Below the pieces are notes generated by a model. That model had not been told where the DNA came from and did no database searches. It saw only the letters and a program-made list of their open reading frames with translations. The position numbers were made by a program, and so were the translations under genes. Below are positions 9,811 through 19,939 of a DNA stretch of 64,000 nt, in pieces (within the stretch, counting starts at the first letter, position 1; each line of letters starts with the position of its first letter). Source of the DNA: Aquamicrobium zhengzhouense (GTDB lineage Bacteria; Pseudomonadota; Alphaproteobacteria; Rhizobiales; Rhizobiaceae); the NCBI RefSeq assembly GCF_016124105.1, contig NZ_JADGMQ010000006.1, forward strand, positions 145,493 through 209,492, in the 5' to 3' direction.

Positions 9811-11174
9811 TGGCTAGCACGAAGATGCAGATGAACTCCGGCCTCTCGCGCCTCTCCCAGTTTCTGGCGACGGTGCTACTGGCAGTGGCTTTCGTCACTA
9901 TGCCCGCAATTCTGTCGGCGCGCGCTGCAGTCGACATTCAGGAAGTGAAATCGGACAGCGGCGTCACCGCCTGGCTGGTCGAGGATTACACGGTGCCGAT
10001 CGTCACCGTCCGCTTTTCCTTCAAAGGAGGCAGCACGCAGGACCCTGCCGGGAAAGAGGGGCTCGCCAATCTGATGACCGGCCTGTTCGATGAGGGCGCG
10101 GGCGATCTTGATTCTGACGCGTTTCAAGAGCGTCTCGACGAGGTCGGGGCCGAGATGCGTTTCAGCGCTACTCGCGACTCCATCTACGGGGAGATGCGGA
10201 TGCTGGCGGAAGAACGTGAAAACGCGTTCGAGCTTCTGCAATTGGCAGTGACCTCACCACGTTTTGATCAGGAGCCGGTGGATCGCATTCGCGGGCAGAT
10301 CAACACCCGGATCCAGCGTGACATGCGCGACCCGAACTCTCTCGGGATGGAGAAGTTCGCTCAGGCGATCTATGGCGATCACCCCTATGCCCGGCGCTCC
10401 GACGGAACCATCGAGTCCCTCGGTTCGATCACGACCGATGATCTTCATGCGTTCCACAAGCGCATCTTCGCCCGCGGAAAGCTGAACGTTGCGGTTGTGG
10501 GTGCGATCGACGCGGAGACGCTTAAGAACGAGCTTGATCGTGTGTTCGGTTCGCTGCCCCAGGACCCGGACCTTACGAAGATCGATCGGATCCAGCCAAA
10601 GCTCGGTCAGCTGGTGAACTATCCCTACGATCTGCCGCAGGCGACGCTTCAATTCGTCTATCCGGGACTGGAGCGTGAAGATCCGGAATTCTTCCCGGCA
10701 TTTATCATGAACCATGTTCTTGGCGGCGGCACATTCTCGTCCCGGCTGTTCAATGAGGTTCGTGAAAAGCGCGGGCTGGCTTATGGCGTCGGTTCCGGAC
10801 TGCAGACTTCCGACTACGCCGACGCGCTGATCATCGGGACTTCCACGAGGGCGGACAGGGCTCAGGAGGCCCTTGATGTCCTGCGCGAAACGATCGCGAA
10901 GGTGGCAGACGAGGGCATTACTGATGAGGAACTTGCCACGGCAAAGACCTATCTGATCGGCGCGTATCCGATCAACAATCTCGACTCCTCAACTGCTGTC
11001 GCCAGCACCTTGCTTGAATTGCAACGGGACAAGCTTGGCATCGACTATATCGACCGCCGCGTCGGTTACATCGAGGGGGTGACGAAGCAGCAGGTCAAGG
11101 ACGCAGCACAGCGGCTCCTGACCGCCGACCCGGCAATCCTCGTCGTCGGCCCCGAAATGCCGAAGGCGGAATGA
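9807..11174 (+). CDS. M16 family peptidase-like protein, non-catalytic partner
   Basis: A 455-residue secreted M16 homolog with a signal peptide ending near the ARAAVD region. Where the active partner has HxxEH it reads [11 protein letters not shown], so the zinc site is lost; the C-terminal R/Y-type substrate-binding region ([16 protein letters not shown]) is kept. This is the standard architecture of paired bacterial M16 peptidases in which the second subunit shapes the chamber. It overlaps the upstream gene and the downstream patatin gene (both by ATGA), indicating one operon. Confidence 0.92.
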   Translation: MMASTKMQMNSGLSRLSQFLATVLLAVAFVTMPAILSARAAVDIQEVKSDSGVTAWLVEDYTVPIVTVRFSFKGGSTQDPAGKEGLANLMTGLFDEGAGDLDSDAFQERLDEVGAEMRFSATRDSIYGEMRMLAEERENAFELLQLAVTSPRFDQEPVDRIRGQINTRIQRDMRDPNSLGMEKFAQAIYGDHPYARRSDGTIESLGSITTDDLHAFHKRIFARGKLNVAVVGAIDAETLKNELDRVFGSLPQDPDLTKIDRIQPKLGQLVNYPYDLPQATLQFVYPGLEREDPEFFPAFIMNHVLGGGTFSSRLFNEVREKRGLAYGVGSGLQTSDYADALIIGTSTRADRAQEALDVLRETIAKVADEGITDEELATAKTYLIGAYPINNLDSSTAVASTLLELQRDKLGIDYIDRRVGYIEGVTKQQVKDAAQRLLTADPAILVVGPEMPKAE

Positions 11175-12052
11175 TGAGTGCGCAGGCGCACGATCCGACC
11201 TTCGCGGTTGCTTTTGGCGGGGGCGGCGCGCGTGGTCTTGCGCATATTCACATCGTTGAGGCGCTGGACGAACTTGGGATACGTCCAGTCGCCGTTGCAG
11301 GCTCGTCCATCGGTGCCATCATCGGAGCAGCGGTAGCTTCTGGTATGAGCGGCGTCGCCATCCGCGAGCACACGCTGGAAACGCTCGGCCATCCGACCGA
11401 GGTTGCGGCCCGGATGTGGCGCTCGCGACCTGAGCGAATGTCTGAAATGGTCACGAACGGCGGTCGGTTCGGGCAGTTCGATGTCGGGCGCATCCTGAAG
11501 GCGTTTCTGCCCGAGACCTTGCCAGAACGCTTTGAAGATTTGTTGATCCCGCTCGCGGTGACCGCGACGGATTTTTACGAGTATCAGGAGACAGTGTTTG
11601 AAAGCGGCGAATTGCTACCAGCAATAGCTGCTTCCGCGGCGGTGCCGGGTATCTTCAGCCCGGTAATTTGCGGCGATCAGCTTTTGATCGACGGCGGCAT
11701 TTCAAACCCCGTGCCGTTCGACCTGCTGACAGAGAAGGCGGACATTGTCATCGCCATCGATGTGGTCGGAACGCCTTGTCGAGGAAAGAACGGAACGCCT
11801 GGCTCCATCGATCTTCTGCTTGGTGCAAGCCAGATCATGATGCAATCGATCACCGCGCTGAAATTGCGGCAGTCGCGTCCGCAGATCATGCTTCGACCGC
11901 CGGTTTCAAAGTTCAGGGTCATGGATTTCCTGAAGGTGCGTCAGGTCCTCGAAGAAACGCGAGAGCTCAGGGATGAGCTTAAATTCGCAGTCGAGAAAGC
12001 GGTCGCTCGGTTCGCTGGGGGAGAAGAGGCAGAGCCTTTGTCGCGGAGCTAG
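11171..12052 (+). CDS. Patatin-like phospholipase
   Basis: A 293-residue RssA/patatin-family serine lipase-like protein. The oxyanion loop is AFGGGGARG (about residues 14-22), the nucleophile is Ser46 in GSSIG, and the catalytic Asp is about 174 in IDGGISNPVPFD, so the Ser-Asp dyad is complete. By family it hydrolyses acyl ester bonds of phospholipids or lipid thioesters; the natural substrate cannot be told. No signal peptide is evident, suggesting a cytoplasmic or membrane-associated protein. It is coupled to the M16 pair by an ATGA overlap. Confidence 0.93.
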   Translation: MMSAQAHDPTFAVAFGGGGARGLAHIHIVEALDELGIRPVAVAGSSIGAIIGAAVASGMSGVAIREHTLETLGHPTEVAARMWRSRPERMSEMVTNGGRFGQFDVGRILKAFLPETLPERFEDLLIPLAVTATDFYEYQETVFESGELLPAIAASAAVPGIFSPVICGDQLLIDGGISNPVPFDLLTEKADIVIAIDVVGTPCRGKNGTPGSIDLLLGASQIMMQSITALKLRQSRPQIMLRPPVSKFRVMDFLKVRQVLEETRELRDELKFAVEKAVARFAGGEEAEPLSRS

Positions 12053-12130
12053 AAACAAGCTAGCCATTGCATCCCGAGGGACAGGGTCATAGATGGAGGG
12101 CATGTCCTGCCTGGCCCTTTTCGGGCGCAA

Positions 12131-13486
12131 ATGAGAGTGACCATGAGCGGACCTATGAATTCAAGCAGCCTCGTTGATCTCGTGGCGCGTCTGGTCGAAG
12201 CTGGCCGCAAGGCAGGTGCCGACGCCTGTGATGCAGTTGCCATACGATCCCGCTCGACCAGTGTCTCTGTTCGCCTCGGCAAGGTGGAAGGCACCGAATC
12301 GTCGGAAAGCGATGACGTAGCTCTGCGCGTATTTGTTGGCCGCCGTGTCGCGAGCGTTTCTGCAAACGCATCTGCCGATGTCGACCGGCTCGCTGAGCGC
12401 GCTGTGGCAATGGCAGGTGCCTCACCCGAGGATCCTTTCCAGGGGCTGGCGGATGAAGCATTGCTGAGCCGCGCACCGAAGGACCTCGACCTGTTCGATT
12501 CAACGGAAGTTTCGGCAGAGCGACTGCGCGAGGACGCGCTCGAAATGGAAGACGCAGCGCTTTCTGTTTCCGGCGTTACCAATTCCGTTGGTGCCGGTGC
12601 GTCCGCAGGAATGGGCGGCCTGGTGCTCGCGACATCTCACGGTTTTCTCGGCCAGTACATGGCCACGCGCTTTACGCGTTCCGTCAGCGTCCTTGCAGGT
12701 GAGGGGACAGGCATGGAGCGCGATTACGATTATTCATCGCGCCTGCATTTTGCCGATCTGGATCAGGGCGCGGACATTGGCAAGCGGGCAGGCGAGCGGG
12801 CGGTCCGCCGGCTTGGCGCTCGCAAGGTCAAGACTGGCCCCGTAAACGTCATCTATGATCCACGTGTTGCCCGAGGCATTGCGGGACATCTGGCTGGTGC
12901 GATCAACGGCGCTTCCGTCGCGCGCAAGACGAGCTTCCTGCGCGATCGCATGGGGCAGCAAGTTACATCATCGGCAATCACCGTCACGGATGAGCCGCTC
13001 AAGGTTCGCGGCCAGTCCTCCCGGCCATTTGACGGCGAGGGCGTCGAGGGTCAGAAGCTGACGATGATCGACCGTGGGGTGCTAAACCACTGGTTCCTGT
13101 CCTCGTCCGCCGCGCGCGAACTCGGGCTTGTTACCAATGGTCGCGGTTCACGCTCAGCCTCATCGGTGTCGCCATCCTCGACCAACTTTACGATCGAGCC
13201 TGGCGATCAGTCGCCTGAGGACATGATCAAATCCCTGAAGACGGGCTTTTATGTCACCGAGGTTTTCGGCCAGGGTGTCGACATGGTCACTGGCGACTAT
13301 TCCCGCGGCGCATCGGGTTTCTGGATCGAGAATGGCGAGCTTGCCTATCCGGTTGCGGAAGTCACCATCGCGGCCAATCTCAAGGACATGTTCCTGAACA
13401 TGGTTCCGGCCAGCGATCTCGATCGGAACTTTGGCACCGCCGCTCCCACACTCCTGATTGAGGGCATGACGCTTGCCGGCGAATGA
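12131..13486 (+). CDS. pmbA: TldE/PmbA family metalloprotease subunit
   Basis: A 451-residue PmbA (TldE) protein, the partner that together with TldD degrades or matures small peptides such as microcin B17 in enterobacteria. Family landmarks are the N-terminal RKAGADACDA, the mid-region GERAVRRLGARKVKTGPVNVIYDPRV and the C-terminal TNF.IEPGD and VTGDYSRGASGFWIENGE segments. The TldD HExxxH active-site motif is absent, as expected for PmbA. The start could also be an in-frame ATG at 12143. The gene overlaps the phosphatase gene by 14 bases. Confidence 0.95.
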   Translation: MRVTMSGPMNSSSLVDLVARLVEAGRKAGADACDAVAIRSRSTSVSVRLGKVEGTESSESDDVALRVFVGRRVASVSANASADVDRLAERAVAMAGASPEDPFQGLADEALLSRAPKDLDLFDSTEVSAERLREDALEMEDAALSVSGVTNSVGAGASAGMGGLVLATSHGFLGQYMATRFTRSVSVLAGEGTGMERDYDYSSRLHFADLDQGADIGKRAGERAVRRLGARKVKTGPVNVIYDPRVARGIAGHLAGAINGASVARKTSFLRDRMGQQVTSSAITVTDEPLKVRGQSSRPFDGEGVEGQKLTMIDRGVLNHWFLSSSAARELGLVTNGRGSRSASSVSPSSTNFTIEPGDQSPEDMIKSLKTGFYVTEVFGQGVDMVTGDYSRGASGFWIENGELAYPVAEVTIAANLKDMFLNMVPASDLDRNFGTAAPTLLIEGMTLAGE

Positions 13487-14273
13487 CGCACTGACAGCTG
13501 ATCTGGAAGCAGATCTGTGCCTTATACGTGACGCTGCGCGCGAAGGCGGCGAGATTGCGCTTCGCCATTTCCGCAACGATCCCGAGACCTGGCTGAAGGA
13601 GGGGGCGTCGCCGGTCAGCGAGGCGGACATTGCGGTCGATGATTTTCTGCGGCGCACGCTGCTTGAAGCGCGTCCCGACTATGGCTGGCTTTCGGAAGAA
13701 ACCGCTGACAATCGCGAGCGCCTCCAGGCGCGCCGCACATTTGTGGTTGACCCCATCGACGGAACCCGCGCGTTTATCGAGGGCAAGATGACCTGGTGCG
13801 TGTCGATTGCCGTAGTTGAGAACGGGGTGTCGCTCGTTGGTGTTCTCGATTGTCCTGCCAAGCAGGAGATCTACGAAGCGTCGAAGGCTGGCGACGCCTT
13901 GTGCAACGGGAAGAAGATAAGCGTCTCGGTCCCGGGGCCAGCGCCGCGTGTAGCGGGGCCGAAGCCGATGATTTCGAATGCCCCTGGCTATATCCGCACC
14001 GGCCCGACCATGCCCTATGTTCCATCGCTCGCCTACCGTATCGCCATGGTGGCGAGCGGCGAGCTCGATGCGACCTTCGTAAAGCCCAATTCGCATGATT
14101 GGGATCTTGCGGCGGCGGATGTCATCTTGCGCCGCGCGGGCGGGCTTGTTCTCGATGCGGCTGGTGTGGCTCCGGCTTATGCGCGGGAAAATCCACGGCA
14201 CGGCGCGCTGGTTGCCGGAAGTGGCAAGCTCCTGGCGGACATGGCGAACGTTATTTCCACCAAAACGCCTTAA
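13473..14273 (+). CDS. cysQ: 3'(2'),5'-bisphosphate nucleotidase / inositol monophosphatase family (CysQ-like)
   Basis: A 266-residue Li-sensitive, Mg-dependent phosphatase. The three metal-binding motifs are visible: GWLSEETADN (first Glu), VDPIDGTRAFIEG (DPIDGT loop) and WDLAAADVILRRAGG (final Asp). The family includes CysQ, which recycles PAP from sulfate assimilation, and inositol-1-phosphatases; the sequence alone does not settle the substrate, but the position after pmbA fits rhizobial genes annotated cysQ-like. A TTG start at 13473 is inferred because the frame has no earlier ATG and the N-terminus (ADLCLIRDAAREGGEIALRHF) must be included. Confidence 0.88.
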   Translation: MPANDALTADLEADLCLIRDAAREGGEIALRHFRNDPETWLKEGASPVSEADIAVDDFLRRTLLEARPDYGWLSEETADNRERLQARRTFVVDPIDGTRAFIEGKMTWCVSIAVVENGVSLVGVLDCPAKQEIYEASKAGDALCNGKKISVSVPGPAPRVAGPKPMISNAPGYIRTGPTMPYVPSLAYRIAMVASGELDATFVKPNSHDWDLAAADVILRRAGGLVLDAAGVAPAYARENPRHGALVAGSGKLLADMANVISTKTP

Positions 14274-14372
14274 TGGTTTCAAATTAGGGCTATTTCTTCT
14301 AACTGGCTTCCAGCCTACAGGCACCGCCTGTATGGTCGGACAACTTTAACCACCTGACGGGCACGATTCATC

Positions 14373-14609
14373 ATGGCCGATGAGACTGGTAACAAACAAC
14401 TTCTGCATCTGGTTTTTGGCGGCGAACTTACGTCGCTTGCAGGCGTGAATTTTCGCGATCTGAAGGACCTCGATATTGTTGGCATCTTCCCGGACTACAA
14501 GTCTGCGGAAATTGCCTGGAAGGCGAAAGCGCAAGCCACTGTGGACAACGCGCATATGCGCTACTTCATCGTGCACTTGCATCGTCTGCTCGACCCGCAG
14601 ACGGACTGA
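14373..14609 (+). CDS. DUF4170 domain-containing protein
   Basis: A 78-residue protein that I recognise as the DUF4170 family of alphaproteobacteria, with the typical LLHLVFGGEL, IVGIFPDYKSAEIAWKAKAQ and MRYFIVHLHRLLDP segments. The function is unknown. It sits between the CysQ-like phosphatase and the lipid A/Kdo genes in what looks like one transcription unit; this neighbourhood is conserved in rhizobia as I recall. It is soluble, with no signal or membrane segment. Confidence 0.88.
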   Translation: MADETGNKQLLHLVFGGELTSLAGVNFRDLKDLDIVGIFPDYKSAEIAWKAKAQATVDNAHMRYFIVHLHRLLDPQTD

Positions 14610-14624
14610 GGCAAGCACCTTCGG

Positions 14625-15416
14625 ATGGATGAGACGAAACCGTCAACGGATGCGGCCGCGCTTTCGCAAAAGGAGCGCAGCAGCAAGCCGCGCCTTTTGA
14701 AACGCTTCTGGAAGAAGGTGCGGCATCCGCTGACCAAATCCAAGTTCGCACGAAATGTGCTGACTTATCTCATCATCTTCGCCGTCAAATTGGTCTACAA
14801 GACCAACCGTGTTGCCCCCGGCTCTGACAATGTCGAGCCGGTGATTGCGGCGCACACGCCTGCGATTGCGGCATTATGGCATGGGCAGCACCTTCTTGCG
14901 CCTGCATTCAACCCTCGCGAGAACAAGATGGTGGCGCTCTTCTCGCGCAGTGCCGATGCTGAATTGAATGCACGGGTCGCAGAGAAGCTGGGATTTGGCG
15001 TTGTGCGCGGATCTGGCGGTCGTCCCGACGCTGCGTCGGCAGGTAAAGGCGGAGCACGAGCGCTGATCGCGTTGAAGAGGACGCTCGATTCCGGGATGAA
15101 TGTCGCGATGATCGCTGACATTCCGCATGGCACGCCTCGTTCTGCAGGGCTTGGCATTGTCACGCTGGCCAAGCACTCGGGCAGGCCAATCGTCCCGGTC
15201 GCCATCGCAACCAGTCGCCGCACGGTCCTTGAGAAGAGCTGGGACAAAACGACGATCAATCTACCATTCGGCAAGCAGGCGCTTGCACTTGGCGATCCGA
15301 TATATGTGCCGGCAGAGGCCGATGAGGCGATGATGGAAGCTAAGCGCCTCGAGGTGACAGCTGCACTGAATGCGGCCACGACGCGTGCCTATCAACTGGT
15401 AGATGATCCACGATGA
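14625..15416 (+). CDS. DUF374 lysophospholipid-acyltransferase-like protein
   Basis: A 263-residue member of the LPLAT/DUF374 family. An N-terminal amphipathic-hydrophobic segment (ARNVLTYLIIFAVKLVYKTNRV) anchors it to the inner membrane. The acyltransferase signature is AALWHGQHLLAPA (the H-x-x-x-x-D region replaced by HGQHLL in this family), followed by GFGVVRGSGGRPDAASAGKGG and MIADIPHGTPRSAGLGIV. It probably transfers an acyl chain in lipid A or outer-membrane lipid synthesis; its ATGA overlap with waaA supports that. The exact acceptor is not deducible. Confidence 0.88.
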   Translation: MDETKPSTDAAALSQKERSSKPRLLKRFWKKVRHPLTKSKFARNVLTYLIIFAVKLVYKTNRVAPGSDNVEPVIAAHTPAIAALWHGQHLLAPAFNPRENKMVALFSRSADAELNARVAEKLGFGVVRGSGGRPDAASAGKGGARALIALKRTLDSGMNVAMIADIPHGTPRSAGLGIVTLAKHSGRPIVPVAIATSRRTVLEKSWDKTTINLPFGKQALALGDPIYVPAEADEAMMEAKRLEVTAALNAATTRAYQLVDDPR

Positions 15417-16732
15417 GCGAACGCTGGGCACGTTTCATTCTCTCCGCCTACCGGCTCGCGGGCGCCGCAGCCTATCCGATGATCGGCGGCTATGTGGCCT
15501 GGCGTGCTTCCAAAGGGAAGGAAGATCGCAGCCGCCGCCGTGAGCGCTATGGCCGGGCAGGTGTTGAGCGCCCGGAAGGACCGTTGATCTGGGTCCACGC
15601 GGCAAGCGTTGGCGAAACGATTGCGGTGACACCGCTGATCCGCGAAATCCGCAGTTTCGGCATCAACATCGTGCTGACGACAGGGACCGTGACCTCGGCG
15701 CAGGTCGTAGCCGAACGGCTCGGCGATACGGTCATCCATCAATACGTTCCGCTTGACCTCAAGCCGGCTATCAGCCGCTTCCTCGATCATTGGGCGCCGG
15801 ATCTGGCGATCATTGCCGAATCCGAGATCTGGCCGATGACGATCATGGAACTGGGACGCCGTCGCGTTCCCCAGGTTCTTGTGAATGGACGCATGTCCGA
15901 CAGGTCATTCGCCAGCTGGAGCCGCCGCGCTTATCTGGCCGAAGCACTTTTCGAAAACTTTGCGCATGTGATTGCGCAATCGGACACGGATGCGGAACGC
16001 TTCCGCGCCCTTGGTGCGCGGCCGGTTTCGGTGTCCGGAAACCTCAAGGTTGATACTGTGCCTCCGCCGGTAGACGAGGTTGAATTGCAGCGTTTCCGCC
16101 GGGCCATTGGCGCGCGCCGCGTCTGGGCCGCTGTCTCGACCCACGATGGCGAAGAAGATGCAGCGGCTGAGGTTCACCAGCGGGTCCGCTCGCGTCATCC
16201 CGACCTGTTGACAATCGTGGTGCCACGGCATCCGGATCGCGCAAACGCGCTTGCGGAGGCTTGGGCGGCCGGGGGGCTGACTGTTGCCCGCCGCAGCAAG
16301 GGTGACGAGATTACCGCTGACACCGACATCTTCCTTGGCGACACGATTGGCGAGATGGGGCTTTATCTGCGCCTGACGGAGATCGCTTTCGTCGGTCGTT
16401 CGCTGACGGGGCAGGGCGGGCAGAACCCGCTTGAACCGGCGATGTTGGGCACCGCAGTTCTGGCTGGCCGGAATGTCCAAAATTTCCGCGGGGCCTATCA
16501 GAAGCTGGCAGTGGCCGGTGCTGCGCGGTTTGTCCGCGACCAGGATGTTCTGGCCGGAGCGGTAAACTACCTCCTCATGAATGATGCCGAGCGCCAGAAG
16601 ATGATGGCCGCCGGCATACAGGCAGTGGATGGCATGCGCGGCGCGTTAGCGAAGACGCTGCAGGCACTGCAGCCTTACATTGATCCCCTGATCGTCCAGT
16701 CCCGTCTGGGATCTGGCTCGAATGGACGCTAG
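15413..16732 (+). CDS. waaA: 3-deoxy-D-manno-octulosonic acid (Kdo) transferase
   Basis: A 439-residue GT30 glycosyltransferase that adds Kdo to lipid IVA at the cytoplasmic face of the inner membrane. It has a short N-terminal membrane anchor, the family signature WVHAASVGETIAVTPLI, the EIWP motif (SEIWPMTIMELGRR) and the C-terminal GQNPLEPAMLGTAVLAG nucleotide-sugar site. Length is standard. The gene lies between the DUF374 acyltransferase and lpxK, so these genes form a lipid A assembly cluster. Confidence 0.96.
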   Translation: MSERWARFILSAYRLAGAAAYPMIGGYVAWRASKGKEDRSRRRERYGRAGVERPEGPLIWVHAASVGETIAVTPLIREIRSFGINIVLTTGTVTSAQVVAERLGDTVIHQYVPLDLKPAISRFLDHWAPDLAIIAESEIWPMTIMELGRRRVPQVLVNGRMSDRSFASWSRRAYLAEALFENFAHVIAQSDTDAERFRALGARPVSVSGNLKVDTVPPPVDEVELQRFRRAIGARRVWAAVSTHDGEEDAAAEVHQRVRSRHPDLLTIVVPRHPDRANALAEAWAAGGLTVARRSKGDEITADTDIFLGDTIGEMGLYLRLTEIAFVGRSLTGQGGQNPLEPAMLGTAVLAGRNVQNFRGAYQKLAVAGAARFVRDQDVLAGAVNYLLMNDAERQKMMAAGIQAVDGMRGALAKTLQALQPYIDPLIVQSRLGSGSNGR

Positions 16733-16738
16733 CTGGCG

Positions 16739-17770
16739 ATGGTGAGCGAAGCGCCGCCCTTCTGGTGGACCAAGGCCGATTGGCGCGCATGGGCGCTATG
16801 GCCGTTGTCGGCGATCTATGGTGCGGTTGCCCGTAAGCGCCTGCTCAATGCCAAGCGGGAGAAGGTTGCCGCCCCGGTTCTTTGCGTTGGCAATCTGACT
16901 GTCGGCGGGTCGGGTAAGACGCCGGTTGCAGTCGCGCTGGCGCTTGCCGCGCGGAACATGGGCCTTGAACCTGGAATCTTGTCGCGTGGACATGGCGGGT
17001 CGGTGGGGCAGCACCCCCATCTGGTCGATCCCGACCAGGACAGCGCCCGGTATGTGGGCGATGAGCCGTTGCTGCTGGCGCGCGCCGCGCCCGTAGCTGT
17101 CACCCCCGATCGCGCGGCGGGAGCTCGCCTGCTGATCAACCATGGCTGCAATTTCCTGATCATGGATGACGGCTTCCAGAGCGCGCGGATCCACATCGAC
17201 TATGCATTGATCGTGATCGATGCACGGCGCGGCATTGGTAATGGGCACACCATTCCGGGAGGCCCGATGCGCGCACCGCTGATTGATCAGATGCGCTTTG
17301 CTGACGGCCTGTTGAAGATGGGCACGGGCAGTGCAGCTGATACGGTGGTTCGCAAGGCAGCCCGGGCAGGGCGTCCGTTCTTCCAGGCATCGGTACGCCC
17401 GCATTATCCCGAAGGGTTGTCGGGAACGCCTTGCCTTGCCTTTGCAGGGATCGGTGACCCGTCAAAATTCTTCGACACCGTTCGTGCGTCAGGCGCAGAA
17501 CTGGTGGTCGAAAAGCCGTTCGGCGACCATCATTTCTTCAGCGAATTCGACGCTCAGGATCTGCTGTCGACCGCCGATGAAAAAGGGCTGCAGCTGGTTA
17601 CGACAGCGAAGGACTACGTCCGTCTCGACCAATCCAGTCCGGCAATGCAGGCACTTCGCGAGCGAACCAAAGTGATCGAGATCGAGGCAGATTTCGAGCT
17701 GGAGAGAACGCCGCAGGCGATCATTCAGGCGACGCTCGATGCATGGCGTCGCCGCAGGTTGGCCGGATAA
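16739..17770 (+). CDS. lpxK: Tetraacyldisaccharide 4'-kinase
   Basis: A 343-residue LpxK, which phosphorylates the 4' position of the lipid A disaccharide at the inner membrane. The start APPFWWTKADWRAWALWPLSAIYG is the conserved membrane-associated N-terminus. The P-loop is VGNLTVGGSGKTPVAVALA, and the DDGFQSARI motif that follows contains the conserved catalytic aspartate pair. It begins 6 bases after waaA and ends 4 bases from the convergent DUF2093 gene. Confidence 0.96.
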   Translation: MVSEAPPFWWTKADWRAWALWPLSAIYGAVARKRLLNAKREKVAAPVLCVGNLTVGGSGKTPVAVALALAARNMGLEPGILSRGHGGSVGQHPHLVDPDQDSARYVGDEPLLLARAAPVAVTPDRAAGARLLINHGCNFLIMDDGFQSARIHIDYALIVIDARRGIGNGHTIPGGPMRAPLIDQMRFADGLLKMGTGSAADTVVRKAARAGRPFFQASVRPHYPEGLSGTPCLAFAGIGDPSKFFDTVRASGAELVVEKPFGDHHFFSEFDAQDLLSTADEKGLQLVTTAKDYVRLDQSSPAMQALRERTKVIEIEADFELERTPQAIIQATLDAWRRRRLAG

Positions 17771-17774
17771 GCTC

Positions 17775-18011
17775 TCAGCCCTTGCGGCGCTGACGAAGCT
17801 CGGGGTTCATTTCGAGCTCGCGGTCGAGCGAAATTTCTGGCGTGGCGTAGGGCTCCTGCCGGGCGACGCTCCAATATTTCAACTCATCAAGCGGGATGAT
17901 CTCGCCCGATACCGCACAGCGCACGAACGAACCGGGCGAGAGGACCTGAAAGTCGCCGTCCAGATAGCGGATTCGTGCTTCTTTGCCGCCGGGGCCTTCA
18001 AAACGGTTCAT
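17775..18011 (-). CDS. DUF2093 domain-containing protein
   Basis: A 78-residue protein of the alphaproteobacterial DUF2093 family, recognised by RIRYLDGDFQVLSPGSFVRCAVSGE and IPLDELKYWSVARQEPY. The pattern resembles a small zinc-ribbon-like or beta fold, but only one cysteine is present. No function is known. It lies on the minus strand between lpxK (convergent) and mutL (upstream, 75 bases away). Confidence 0.85.
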   Translation of the reverse strand: MNRFEGPGGKEARIRYLDGDFQVLSPGSFVRCAVSGEIIPLDELKYWSVARQEPYATPEISLDRELEMNPELRQRRKG

Positions 18012-18086
18012 AGCTGCTCACCTTTCTGAGAGCCTTCCATCATCAAAGCGTCGCCTGGTCAAGCTTCGGCAGCAAACGTCTCCGTG

Positions 18087-19877
18087 TTACCGCCTGCCGA
18101 ACAGCCGTTCGATGTCGGTCAGCTTGAGTTCAACATAGGTCGGCCTTCCGTGATTGCACGTGGCCGATCCCGGTGTCGCCTCCATCTGACGCAAAAGAGC
18201 GTTCATCTCCTCGGGGCGCAACCGCCGTCCGGACCGGACCGATCCATGGCAGGCCATGGTGGCAGCGATGGCGTTGAGGCGCTCGCTAAGTGTCTCGACT
18301 GTATCGTGCTCGGCGATCTCATCGGCCAGATCACGCACCAATTGCTGAACGTCGACTTCGCCAAGCATGGATGGGGTTTCGCGAACGGCTACCGCTCCGG
18401 GCCCGAACCGCTCGAGGCCGAGGCCGAATTTACGCAGCATCTCCGCATGGCCAGCCAGACGGTCGGCATCTTCCTCCGGCAGATCCACGATCTCAGGGAG
18501 CAGGAGCATCTGCGCAGGCATCGGGCGGGAAGCAAGCGCTTCCTTCAGCGCCTCATAGACGAGACGCTCATGTGCAGCATGCTGGTCGACGATGATGAGC
18601 GAATCTTCGGTTTGGGCGACGATGTAATTCTCGTGAACCTGAGCCCTCGCTGCTCCCAGCGGCAAGGACTTCACCTCAGCTGCAGGCTCGGCCATTCCGG
18701 CACGCGCGTCAGCTGTCGGTCGCATCGTCTCATCGAAGACGGCTTGCGCTGCTTCCGAAAACTCCATCGGGCGATGAAACGACGTCTGAGGATCAAAGCC
18801 AGGCGACGGCTGCGGCCTCCAGGCATAGCTGCTCGCTGTTCCCCCTGGACGGAAAGCGTCGACCATCGCGCTCGCTGCCGAGGTCGAGGGCCGTATGCCG
18901 GCCTGTGCCAAAGCCTGGCGGATCGACCCGACGAAGAGGCCGCGAATTAAGCCCGGATCGCGAAACCGGACATCGGCTTTGGCAGGGTGAACGTTAACGT
19001 CGACGAAGACCGGATCGACATTCAGAAAAAGCGCGGTGACCGCATGGCGATCGCGGGGGAGAACGTCCGCGTAGGCTCCGCGGATCGCTCCGGCCAGGGC
19101 CCGGTCGCGCACCGGGCGTCCGTTGACGTAAAGATACTGCATCAACGAATTGGCGCGGGTGAAGGAGGGGATCGATGCGAGGCCCGTTAGTTCGGCACCT
19201 TCTCGCATTGCCTCGATCCTCAGAGAGTTCTCGACGAATTCACGGCCCAGGATTTGCGCGACACGATCCTCGATCGTATCGCAAGCCGGCAGGTCGAGTG
19301 TCGACCTGTCAGTGCCCGAAAGCGTGAAGCGGACATGCGGAAAGGCGATAGCGATGCGTCGTACGAGTTCCGTGATCGCACCGGCTTCTGCCCGTTCTCC
19401 CTTCATGAACTTCAGCCGGGCGGGGGTCGCGTAAAACAGGTCCCTGACTTCGACCATGGTTCCACGATTTGCCGCCACAGGGCGAATCGCCGATACGCGG
19501 CCGCCCTCGATCACGATTTCATGGCCGCTGTCGGCTTCCGCCGTGCGGGATCGAATCGTCAGCTTGCCAACCGAACCGATCGACGGGAGGGCTTCGCCCC
19601 GGAAACCGAGCGACCGGATATCGTGGATGTCGTCGCCGAGCTTGGATGTGCAGTGGCGCTGAACCGACATTGCCAGATCGGTCTCATCCATGCCGCCGCC
19701 ATTATCGGTGACCCGCAGCAGGGTGAGACCACCGCCCGCGGTCGCGATCTCGACACGGGTCGCCCCCGCATCAAGTGCGTTTTCCATGAGTTCCTTGACC
19801 ACGCTGGCGGGGCGCTCGATGACCTCGCCAGCGGCGATCTGGTTGATGACGGTTTCGGAAAGGTGACGAATTTGCAT
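18087..19877 (-). CDS. mutL: DNA mismatch repair protein MutL (endonuclease type)
   Basis: A 596-residue MutL. The N-terminal GHKL ATPase motifs are all present: [39 protein letters not shown] and [15 protein letters not shown]. The C-terminal half has [12 protein letters not shown], which fits the DQHA(X)2E(X)4E metal-binding motif of endonuclease-active MutL, and ends with [13 protein letters not shown]. So this MutL should nick the nascent strand itself, as in bacteria lacking MutH. A Pro/Ser-rich linker separates the halves. No other repair gene is adjacent. Confidence 0.97.
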   Translation of the reverse strand: MQIRHLSETVINQIAAGEVIERPASVVKELMENALDAGATRVEIATAGGGLTLLRVTDNGGGMDETDLAMSVQRHCTSKLGDDIHDIRSLGFRGEALPSIGSVGKLTIRSRTAEADSGHEIVIEGGRVSAIRPVAANRGTMVEVRDLFYATPARLKFMKGERAEAGAITELVRRIAIAFPHVRFTLSGTDRSTLDLPACDTIEDRVAQILGREFVENSLRIEAMREGAELTGLASIPSFTRANSLMQYLYVNGRPVRDRALAGAIRGAYADVLPRDRHAVTALFLNVDPVFVDVNVHPAKADVRFRDPGLIRGLFVGSIRQALAQAGIRPSTSAASAMVDAFRPGGTASSYAWRPQPSPGFDPQTSFHRPMEFSEAAQAVFDETMRPTADARAGMAEPAAEVKSLPLGAARAQVHENYIVAQTEDSLIIVDQHAAHERLVYEALKEALASRPMPAQMLLLPEIVDLPEEDADRLAGHAEMLRKFGLGLERFGPGAVAVRETPSMLGEVDVQQLVRDLADEIAEHDTVETLSERLNAIAATMACHGSVRSGRRLRPEEMNALLRQMEATPGSATCNHGRPTYVELKLTDIERLFGRR

Positions 19878-19939
19878 TCGTCCATCCTAAGGGATTCGCC
19901 CGTTCGCGTCAGGCGTCTCGAAAGCTCATCAACCGCATC